Assembly (NCBI GenBank): GCA_021646465.1
Contig: SOET01000003.1
Span: 80,680-144,679, forward strand
Direction of reading: 5' to 3'
DNA length: 64,000 nt
Source: Candidatus Kuenenia hertensis
GTDB taxonomy: Bacteria; Planctomycetota; Brocadiia; Brocadiales; Brocadiaceae
Each line of letters starts with the position of its first letter. The first letter of the stretch is position 1. Made by a program: the position numbers and the translations under genes. The notes beneath the pieces are model-generated. The model was given only the letters and a program-made list of their open reading frames with translations. It was not told the origin of the DNA and did not search any database. Positions 36,767-43,004 of this stretch are shown piece after piece.

Positions 36767-37493
36767 TGTCTGCCTCCATTCCGATTTCATGGAAGAAATT
36801 CTTTTCTGTTTCCGCCATTCGATGCTTCATAATGGTCAGAATCAAAAAGTATATGATTATAAGAAAGGAAAAATAGGTTCCGGCTATGCTGGACATCAGG
36901 CTTACCCCTACACCGGAAAGGATGTCCTGTACCGAAGGGTGCTGTGCGCCGTTTGCATTTCCCAGGGTAAGCATTGTGGTCACCACTCCTATAATGGAAA
37001 ACGCAAACCCGACAATGGTGGGAATGGCCTTGCAGCTTTGCCATACCGGCAGGTCAAGGCTTATTTCCCTGCGCGATATCTTCGCTGGTTTTATACCCCT
37101 TCGTACTTTGTCAATGGCTCCCACAAGCGCGTTAGCGTATTTTTGTATCAGTTTATCATTGCTCCTGCGAATCAGAGTTTGCGCGTTTAAAAAATCGCAG
37201 GCATCGATGAACGCTGCAAGCGTGCGCCTGTCTTTATGGTGCTTTTGATAGTGCAACTCCTCAAATTTCCTTAGAAACAGGATGCTTATGTATCCGGACA
37301 CCCCGTACATTGGTAACAAATAGAGTAAAGGGGAAAGATCAAGGCGAATGTTTTTATTTTTAGAAAATAGCAGCCATGCGGCAAAAGCCGTTGCCAGGAA
37401 AATAAAGAGTAGAGACTGTAATATTTTTTTCCTGAACGATTGATATGACTTCTTACTGTTAATGAAATGTCCGTAAAAAATATTTTTCCGCAT
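36759..37493 (-). CDS. MotA/TolQ/ExbB-like proton channel protein
   Basis: About 244 residues from MRKNIFYGHFINS (GGAGGGTAAT in front). Hydrophobic segments at about 27-47 (LQSLLFIFLATAFAAWLLF), 57-73, and the characteristic pair IPTIVGFAFSIIGVVTTMLT and VGVSLMSSIAGTYFSFLIII. The GVGVSLMSSIAGTYFS segment corresponds to the conserved TM3 region of ExbB/TolQ. First gene of a six- to seven-gene minus-strand cluster. Confidence 0.75.
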   Translation of the reverse strand: MRKNIFYGHFINSKKSYQSFRKKILQSLLFIFLATAFAAWLLFSKNKNIRLDLSPLLYLLPMYGVSGYISILFLRKFEELHYQKHHKDRRTLAAFIDACDFLNAQTLIRRSNDKLIQKYANALVGAIDKVRRGIKPAKISRREISLDLPVWQSCKAIPTIVGFAFSIIGVVTTMLTLGNANGAQHPSVQDILSGVGVSLMSSIAGTYFSFLIIIYFLILTIMKHRMAETEKNFFHEIGMEADNA

Positions 37494-37633
37494 ATTACCC
37501 TCCATTTCCACCGTCCGGTATAAAATAAAGCGCTATAAAAAAGATGAGTAAATAAATCATTCGTTGTTCCTTTCTACATTGATTCTCGTAGAGACAGGTT
37601 TCAAACCTGTCTCTACTACCCACATAAACTCAT

Positions 37634-37822
37634 GGGTTCAGGTTATAAACCAATGTCATTAAGTTAAGCCTCTGTCTTTCGTAACTGCTAATAAGGTCAT
37701 GATGAAACAACCCTGACAGGGTTCTGAACCCTGTCAGGGTTAACACACTGTATATGGCAGAAATCAGAAAAAATCAGGAATGCATCCTTAGCTTAATTTC
37801 ATTGGGTTGTAAGCCTGAACCC
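37634..37822. mobile_element. MITE-like fold-back element, family B, copy 1
   Basis: Ends GGGTTCAGGTTATAAACC and AATGTCATTAAGTTAAG on the left answer CTTAATTTCATTGGGTT and CCTGAACCC on the right. The REP palindrome AACCCTGACAGGGTT...AACCCTGTCAGGGTT sits inside at 37709-37741. A second family B copy is at 60266-60367. No coding sequence. Confidence 0.7.
37709..37741. repeat. REP palindrome AACCCTGACAGGGTT, copy 1
   Basis: Two inverted half-palindromes (AACCCTGACAGGGTT and AACCCTGTCAGGGTT) separated by a few bases. The same unit recurs at 38076-38108 and 41928-41960, always intergenic and flanking the RiPP-like cassette. Confidence 0.85.
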
Positions 37823-37840
37823 GCCTGAGGGTGGAATAAA

Positions 37841-37879
37841 AAAGGCCGATGGGGTATATTTCAATACCCATCGACCTTT
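37841..37879 (-). terminator. intrinsic terminator (minus strand)
   Basis: Stem AAAGGTCGATGGGTAT with its complement ATACCCCATCGGCCTTT, followed on the minus strand by TTTTTTATT. It would end minus-strand transcripts coming from the small genes at 38174-38661. Confidence 0.65.
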
Positions 37880-37937
37880 AGAACAATCTGACATTTATAT
37901 GCAACAAATACTTTTCTTCAAGGATAGTTTAGAAAAA

Positions 37938-37967
37938 AGACCTTCCAAAAAGAAATTTGGAAGGTCT
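37938..37967. terminator. bidirectional intrinsic terminator
   Basis: AGACCTTCCAAA / TTTGGAAGGTCT stem with a 6-base loop, followed by CTTTCTTTT on the plus strand and TTTTTTCTAA on the minus strand. Confidence 0.65.
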
Positions 37968-38075
37968 CTTTCTTTTCACATACAGAAAACAAAATACATC
38001 AAAGTAAAATTAACTTTTTACTTGTAATACTTCAGCTTTTTGAAGAAACATGAAGAAACTCATTTATACCACAAT

Positions 38076-38108
38076 AACCCTGTCAGGGTTTAAAACCCTG
38101 ACAGGGTT
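38076..38108. repeat. REP palindrome, copy 2
   Basis: AACCCTGTCAGGGTT and AACCCTGACAGGGTT as inverted halves around TTAA, same unit as at 37709 and 41928. It lies just downstream of the minus-strand small protein gene. Confidence 0.85.
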
Positions 38109-38173
38109 AATTTCCCCCCCTACACTGTTCGCTCACAGTGATATTGTTTCGAATTTTTCAGAAAACCAAATTG

Positions 38174-38359
38174 TCATTTTTTACTTTGATTCTTGGCATT
38201 ATGATAACCAGCATCATATGCCTTATCGCAGTCAATATCGAAGTCACTGCGTCCAAAAATGTCGTTTATCAGTGAACCATATGGTGGATTGTACTCTCGC
38301 TTTCCATAATCTTTCTGGCCTTTGCTGTGATAATGGTCGAATGTCTTGCTATTGCCCAT
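38174..38359 (-). CDS. small hydrophilic protein of unknown function
   Basis: 61 residues from MGNSKTFDHYHSKGQKDYGK, with GAAAGGA upstream of this ATG. Features: a polar HYHSKGQKDYGKREYNPP segment and a KAYDAGYHNAKNQSK end. I have a general memory of short proteins sharing this GQ-D-G-YNPP and Y-x-GY/W-H-A pattern, but no function. The gene is expressed towards two good terminators. It may be unrelated to the RiPP-like genes upstream. Confidence 0.6.
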   Translation of the reverse strand: MGNSKTFDHYHSKGQKDYGKREYNPPYGSLINDIFGRSDFDIDCDKAYDAGYHNAKNQSKK

Positions 38360-38412
38360 AATTTTTTTCCTTTCTGCAAAAAACATCGTTAATAAAAATA
38401 AGATTTTCTAAA

Positions 38413-38661
38413 TCAAGATACAACCGTGCCCTTCCTTGGATTCTGCGAGTGTTTACTTTTCTTTGCATGTGGTTTCATAACTTCTACGAGAATTTCTTTA
38501 AACTGCAAAACGATGGACGCTACATCTTCTGTCTTAGGTTTTTTCCCGTACAAAAAAAGCTTTTTCATGCCATTTTTTGATAAACCCAGATGTGCAAGAC
38601 TGCCATAGCGTGATTCAAATACACGTTGTGCAGTTTGAAATGTTGGTGTATCTATATGCAT
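38413..38661 (-). CDS. small basic protein of unknown function
   Basis: 82 residues, MHIDTPTFQTAQRVFESRYG, with a good ribosome site (TTTGGAGATAATATC). Helical throughout, with a basic tail (HAKKSKHSQNPRKGTVVS). No family recognised. The upstream region carries a conserved repeat shared with 42.33 kb. Confidence 0.6.
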   Translation of the reverse strand: MHIDTPTFQTAQRVFESRYGSLAHLGLSKNGMKKLFLYGKKPKTEDVASIVLQFKEILVEVMKPHAKKSKHSQNPRKGTVVS

Positions 38662-38691
38662 GATATTATCTCCAAATAAAAGGTGAATGAA

Positions 38692-38890
38692 AGGAGAGAG
38701 GGTTTTCGCGCAATATGCCTAATAGCCCTTGAAAACAGATTTTTCTTTCGTAACAATTCACTGCCGAGGATGCGGAAAACGCAAAGATATGAAGAAACCT
38801 GCCTGTTTAAATGTATCTACATATTAAATCGTTTAGAGAGGGATAATAGTTACATCAGATAATATTTTTTAAAAAAATATTTGTTGCACC
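38692..38890. repeat. direct repeat flanking the RiPP-like cassette, left copy
   Basis: Starts GAGAGGGTTTTCGCGC, then GCCTAATAGCCC and GAAAAC, then CCTGTTTAAATGT, and ends in an A-rich TTTTTTAAAAAAATATTTG region before TTGCACC. The 42332-42512 region has the same blocks in the same order and orientation. GTTTTC...GAAAAC pairs as a hairpin, and the pairing is kept in the other copy (GGTTTT...AAAACC). No gene seen in it; the rest of 38891-39070 holds a hairpin. Confidence 0.7.
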
Positions 38891-39002
38891 ATGATGTCGT
38901 GTAAATTTCACCTGTAATTCACCTGCAATTATCATTTCGACCCATTCATACAAACCATTCTGCCTTTCAATATCTCTTTCAGGATAACACGTAAATCACC
39001 GG

Positions 39003-39042
39003 CTACCCAAAGCTGCATAGCGATGAGATGCAGCTTGGGTAG
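39003..39042. terminator. hairpin after the precursor gene
   Basis: CTACCCAAAGCTGCAT / ATGCAGCTTGGGTAG stem (one bulge) with a 9-base loop, 29 bases downstream of the minus-strand precursor stop. It lacks a U-run; it could be a transcript-stabilising hairpin or a REP-type repeat. Confidence 0.4.
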
Positions 39043-39070
39043 TCCGAGTAAATTTGCATTGTCAGGCATT

Positions 39071-39241
39071 TTAATCACATGTACAGCACACGGTTAACGA
39101 TGTCAGACAAAGTTCTTGGTATTCAAGTTCTTCAGATTTGATGCTATTGTTAGATATACCTTTTCTAAAAAAGGTGTTTACATCATCATTGATCTGAATA
39201 GCTTCTTTATCATCGTACTTTTTTGTTATTACCTGGTTCAT
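39071..39241 (-). CDS. candidate RiPP precursor peptide
   Basis: 56 residues, starting MNQVITKKYDDKEAIQINDD with a strong site GGAGGTCAAC before the ATG. The first 44 residues are a charged, soluble leader. The last 12 residues are CLTSLTVCCTCD, unusually rich in Cys, Thr and Ser for this genome. It follows the radical SAM/SPASM gene by 41 bases on the same strand and is the last gene of that run. Leader plus Cys/Ser/Thr core next to a maturase with a PqqD-like end is the layout of a ribosomally made, modified peptide. The modification type (thioether or other) is inference. Confidence 0.65.
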   Translation of the reverse strand: MNQVITKKYDDKEAIQINDDVNTFFRKGISNNSIKSEELEYQELCLTSLTVCCTCD

Positions 39242-39282
39242 GTTGACCTCCGTAAAGATTGATTAATTAATTGATTAATACG

Positions 39283-40644
39283 TTACGAAAAAAGTGAATT
39301 TTTCATTTTCCTCACCTCCTTGGTATTTTTAAAAACTAATGCACTCATTAATTTATTCATGAATAAATTAAGACGACCCGTGTCATATCCGTTCAAATCG
39401 AGCTCCTTGCTTAAGATAAATTTTCTTTTATTAAATAAAAATGAGAACAACGAATATTCAGCTTTATTTAGTAATGCAAACCTTTCACCTCGAATTACAT
39501 ATAGATTATCGCCATCATTTCTCACCCTAACTCTGTCCTTAAACTCAAGCTCCTGATCCAACAAGTCATACTGAATAAAAATATTTTGTGTTAAGTTGTT
39601 GTTATGAGGCTTGTAATATCTGCATTTTCCATCAACTTTACCAGTTAGTGCTATAGCTTCCGTTTTGCATCCGCCTTTACATGACACTGCTATATTGCAA
39701 TTGACGCAATCACTTGGAAGTATCTTTTTGAGGTTACCAGCATTTGTTCCATCGTATTCACTGAGACGGGACTTAATTTGTTCAAGAGAATCAGTAAAAA
39801 CATTCCCTACTACGTTTTCCCATACCGGACATGGTTTAACGTCTCCGTCAGCATTCAAAGTCATGCTGTTTGCAAGCCCTATTGTGCAGCCTTTATAGAA
39901 ATCATATTTTCGATATTTCTCGTCAAGATCGGAGGTAAAACAAAGAGGAATCGGTCTGCTCAGCGAAATTTCGATATTAAAATCTTTTTCGATGGCAATA
40001 ATTTGGTCCAATAAATGAAGAGCCTCATTATTGCTTACAATATAATCATTATGCTGTGTACCGGAAGGGCTGAGCGGTGACATGCTAAATTTATGTATCT
40101 GGAATCGCTCACACAAAAACTTTGCAGTATCATATACATCATCTATATTGTTTATTGGCGATTTCATAACAACCATATTTGCCGTTGTCTTTATATTGTG
40201 TTTGGTTAAATACTCGAACCCTTTCAATGTCCTGGCGTAATTATTATTTCCGCCAGCAATTGTGTTAAATTTTTCTTCATGATGACTCATAAATGAGACA
40301 AACATACCGGCAATAGTATTTGCTTTCAAAAAGGCAGCCGTATCATTATCCATCAATGATAAGTTTGAATTAATACTGAAATCTATGTTGGTAGTATTTC
40401 TTAGATAAATGATTACATTTTTCAACACTTTTTTCTCAGCTAATGGTTCACCGCCGGTAAAAGTTATGTCAAAAACATTCCACTTAGACAGAATATCGAT
40501 AATCCTCTTTAATTTTTCCCCCTTCTCTTTATAATAGAGTCCCTTCTTCTTAATAAATTCCTCTTTGTAGCAGTATGGACAATGGTGGTTGCAAACATAT
40601 GTTGTTTCCAGTCTTATAACCAATGGCGTTAAAAAATCAGTCAT
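39283..40644 (-). CDS. radical SAM/SPASM peptide maturase with PqqD-like tail
   Basis: 453 residues. Radical SAM cluster motif CNHHCPYC near residue 18 (YVCNHHCPYCYKEEF), glycine-rich SAM site FTGGEPL. The SPASM domain holds auxiliary cluster cysteines: CTIGLANSMTLNADGDVKPC, then CVNCNIAVSCKGGCKTEA and GKCRYYK. The last 95 residues (LYVIRGERFALLNKAEYSLF...ILSKELDLNGYD) resemble a PqqD/RRE fold used to bind leader peptides. It overlaps the upstream P-loop gene by 4 bases. It would install bonds on the adjacent Cys-rich peptide. Confidence 0.85.
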   Translation of the reverse strand: MTDFLTPLVIRLETTYVCNHHCPYCYKEEFIKKKGLYYKEKGEKLKRIIDILSKWNVFDITFTGGEPLAEKKVLKNVIIYLRNTTNIDFSINSNLSLMDNDTAAFLKANTIAGMFVSFMSHHEEKFNTIAGGNNNYARTLKGFEYLTKHNIKTTANMVVMKSPINNIDDVYDTAKFLCERFQIHKFSMSPLSPSGTQHNDYIVSNNEALHLLDQIIAIEKDFNIEISLSRPIPLCFTSDLDEKYRKYDFYKGCTIGLANSMTLNADGDVKPCPVWENVVGNVFTDSLEQIKSRLSEYDGTNAGNLKKILPSDCVNCNIAVSCKGGCKTEAIALTGKVDGKCRYYKPHNNNLTQNIFIQYDLLDQELEFKDRVRVRNDGDNLYVIRGERFALLNKAEYSLFSFLFNKRKFILSKELDLNGYDTGRLNLFMNKLMSALVFKNTKEVRKMKNSLFS

Positions 40645-41198
40645 GATCTCCCCTCCTTTACCTTTAATATATTTTGAATAAACTCCGCTCGCTCTTTAAT
40701 AGAAGAAGAATACGGAACCACGCAAATAGAATAACCTAACTCAGTAATTACATCCCGCGTTATAGAATGATATTTCAGAGATTCTTCATATGAAAAAAAC
40801 TTACGCGGCCACCCATTTTTATGGTTCTCGAAAGGTATTGGTTCGACCAGGAAAACTTGCTCATGTATGTTTACTCTCTTCGCCAGGTCATAAAAAACGC
40901 CAGGCACTTCGAGATGAAAGAATTTTCGTAACACTATTGGAGCAAAAAAGACTCTATCGAAGTACATAGTGTTAGCATTTGATAGCAACGCGTCGTTAAA
41001 CTGCTGATCCTTGAGCTGCAAAAACAGGTTTGTAAACTCTTCAGGATTATCCCGGGGAGAATATGTTTCCCTGCCTTTCATTTCATAAATGAGGGGCACT
41101 ATGCTACAGAATACCTTTTCATTATTTGCCTGCAATTCTTTAAGAATGGACGTCTTTCCTCCAGCCCATCCACCTTCTAAACTTATGATTTTTTTCAT
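40641..41198 (-). CDS. P-loop NTPase (thymidylate-kinase-like)
   Basis: 185 residues. Walker A GGWAGGKTSI at residues 9-18 directly after a first beta strand (MKKIISLE), as in thymidylate-kinase or AAA_28-type proteins. YFDRVFFAPIVLRK corresponds to the DR(Y/F) motif and EQVFLVEPIPFE to the following strand. The substrate is unknown. Its stop overlaps the radical SAM start (ATGA), so the two are translated together. It may supply a phosphorylation or assembly step for the peptide, or be a nucleoside kinase. Confidence 0.7.
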   Translation of the reverse strand: MKKIISLEGGWAGGKTSILKELQANNEKVFCSIVPLIYEMKGRETYSPRDNPEEFTNLFLQLKDQQFNDALLSNANTMYFDRVFFAPIVLRKFFHLEVPGVFYDLAKRVNIHEQVFLVEPIPFENHKNGWPRKFFSYEESLKYHSITRDVITELGYSICVVPYSSSIKERAEFIQNILKVKEGRS

Positions 41199-41417
41199 TA
41201 CATGGTTTCTCCCAATTATATGTCTAACGAACCTGTCTGTGTAAATGTGTCTGCTAATATAATCGTTCTAAGATAAGAAAAGGTGACAGTACTTTTTTTA
41301 AAAAATGGTTATTGAGTTAACTCCATAATAAATCCAAAGTAACTCAGGCTTCCAGCTTGAGCGTTAATAACACAAGCAGGATGCTTGTGTTACAATATGC
41401 AAATGACATATCAGAAA

Positions 41418-41651
41418 TTACTTGTTATTAAGGTTTTTTATTAAGGTAATCCGTGCTTCATAGGGAGCAGTATTCGTTATCTCACCCTGATAGAAGGCAG
41501 GACACTCAATGAATTCTTTTACTAACAAAAAGTACCTTTTTAACTTTTCGAATGGTGCGGAAAGTATTCTGAACAGGAACGAGAAGGTGTCAAATTTACA
41601 CAGGGAAGTGTGCTGCTTTGCCAGTGTCAATCTTTGCATGACATTTTCCAT
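41418..41651 (-). CDS. small protein upstream of the RiPP-like genes
   Basis: 77 residues, MENVMQRLTLAKQHTSLCKF, with GAGGAAAAAATAAA before the start. Mixed hydrophobic/basic helix in the middle (FRILSAPFEKLKRYFLLVKE). No homologue recognised. First gene in the minus-strand run; 219 bases separate it from the P-loop gene. It could be a regulator, an immunity protein or unrelated. Confidence 0.5.
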   Translation of the reverse strand: MENVMQRLTLAKQHTSLCKFDTFSFLFRILSAPFEKLKRYFLLVKEFIECPAFYQGEITNTAPYEARITLIKNLNNK

Positions 41652-41689
41652 TTTATTTTTTCCTCATTCTATATGATGATACTTTTAAA

Positions 41690-41896
41690 GGGAGCATTCC
41701 CGGTTTTTTGTAAAAAAGCATCCTTAATTTCATCAAAAGATGAAAACCCTTCGACTCCGCTCAGGGTGACGGTGATCGTCATGCTGATCCCTTCGCTTAT
41801 GTCATGCTGAGCGGAGTCGAAGCATCTTTACCGCTAAGGATAAACTCCGTCGAAGCATAATAAACGATAGTTTTACAAAAAATCGGAAATGCTCCC
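41690..41896. mobile_element. MITE-like fold-back element, family A, copy 2
   Basis: 207 bases, essentially the reverse complement of the copy at 31136-31344: begins GGGAGCATTCCCGGTTTTTT and ends ATCGGAAATGCTCCC. Includes CCTTCGACTCCGCTCAGGGT and GCTGAGCGGAGTCGAAGC. No gene inside. Confidence 0.85.
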
Positions 41897-41927
41897 TTTG
41901 TAACTGTTAATGGGATCTGGACAAAAC

Positions 41928-41960
41928 AACCCTGACAGGGTTCAGAACCCTGTCAGGGTT
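41928..41960. repeat. REP palindrome, copy 3
   Basis: AACCCTGACAGGGTT / AACCCTGTCAGGGTT as at 37709, 32 bases from the end of the MITE. Confidence 0.85.
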
Positions 41961-42131
41961 AGCGCTGCTGTAACGTTTCATTAAAACCCCGCGGAAGTTA
42001 CAAAAAATAAGGAATACTCCCACCAAAATGTATTGCTTATTTCCTATGCCTGATTCCAATCAAAAAACGTACAGGCAATGCTTAACACATGATTTTATTT
42101 TGAACCCTCTATGTTTGAGAGATTGTGCACA

Positions 42132-42292
42132 ACCCGGCAGACGGGGATACTCCGATTCTGTCAAATTTTTAACTGCCGGGTCAAAAGCAGAAAATAAAAA
42201 TGAAAAAGGCGGCTGTTATGCACTTTTTGCCAAAAGCGTGTGGTCTGATCTCCACTTATAGACACCCACCCGCCGCCTGGGTGTTTTGTTTT
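42132..42292 (+). ncRNA. candidate structured RNA ending in a terminator
   Basis: An ACCCGGCAG / CTGCCGGGT stem (42132-42140 with 42173-42181) is followed by a GGCGG...CCGCC pairing and then a textbook terminator: ACACCCA / TGGGTGT at 42262-42284 followed by TTTTGTTTT. A 77-codon frame (42028-42261) overlaps this but has no ribosome site and protein-like features are lacking. A transcript of 150-250 bases with stable stems is therefore possible. It does not match 6S, SRP or a riboswitch class that I know. Confidence 0.35.
42262..42292 (+). terminator. intrinsic terminator (plus strand)
   Basis: ACACCCA, loop CCCGCCGCC, TGGGTGT, then TTTTGTTTT. There is no clear protein gene upstream on this strand, which is why a small RNA is suspected. 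Confidence 0.65.
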
Positions 42293-42331
42293 AAATCGCC
42301 ATTGTGAATAGTTCTAAGTGGCAATAAAAAC

Positions 42332-42512
42332 AGGAGAGGGGTTTTCGCGCGTTAAGCCTAATAGCCCATTAAAAACCAGATGTTTCTTTGATATTTGTCT
42401 TCGGATAATAACCCTGTTTATTTAAATGTGTTTATTTTATTAATCCGTCAACGAGGAGAAATGATGACATTATTTACTAATTTTTTTTAAAAAACTGTTT
42501 GATGCACCCTAA
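42332..42512. repeat. direct repeat flanking the RiPP-like cassette, right copy
   Basis: GAGAGGGGTTTTCGCGCG, AAGCCTAATAGCCC, AAAAACCAGAT, CCTGTTTATTTAAATGTG and a TTTTTTTTAAAAAACTGTTTG end repeat the blocks of 38692-38890 in the same order. A weaker third match (GCGCCTTCAATCCTAATAGT) is at 42872-42891. The rest of 42513-43004 holds a 30-base palindrome and part of a family A end (ATCGGGATGTTTCCC), and no gene. Confidence 0.7.
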
Positions 42513-42689
42513 CAGCGCGATTACAAAAATAAAGCGCATGAGTAATATTTTATATATATATATTTCATTAATCCTGTCACTTTTATCAGGATTTTTACGA
42601 TTGATTATAGTGAATAGTGTAAGCGTTTCCACGGAACAGATTCCTTTTACTTTTTTGAAAAACCTTGGTAATTACCGCATTCATAAGCG

Positions 42690-42719
42690 TGTAGATGCAA
42701 TTCATGAATTGCATCTACA
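42690..42719. repeat. perfect 30-base palindrome
   Basis: TGTAGATGCAATTCA followed immediately by its reverse complement TGAATTGCATCTACA, with no loop. About 285 bases upstream of the TPR-CHAT start. Confidence 0.85.
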
Positions 42720-43004
42720 TCCGATCTCTAAAATATTTTAAGCTACTGATGTTTTCAAAAAACTAACGTGTTACACTATAAGCAAGATGCTTGTGGTACA
42801 GTATGCAGAAATTTACAAAAAATCGGGATGTTTCCCATAAACCTTGGACCATAAAAAAGGCGTATTAATGTTTGCGCCTTCAATCCTAATAGTCTGTTAA
42901 GCAGAAAGAAAAATGACGTCTGACAAAAAAATTATTATTGACACGAAAAAAACAAAGTGTAATATCTTTCCTGTTTCCCCCTATACAAAAGGAGAACCTC
43001 TGTT

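Noticed and set aside
38050..38361. 103-codon plus-strand frame
   Set aside because: Runs through a REP palindrome and antisense to a small gene with a good ribosome site.
37709..41960. AACCCTGACAGGGTT units as CRISPR repeats
   Set aside because: Self-palindromic, far apart and without regular spacers; they behave as REP elements.
42028..42261. 77-codon plus-strand frame
   Set aside because: No ribosome site, odd composition, and it overlaps strong RNA stems leading to a terminator; listed as a possible RNA instead.
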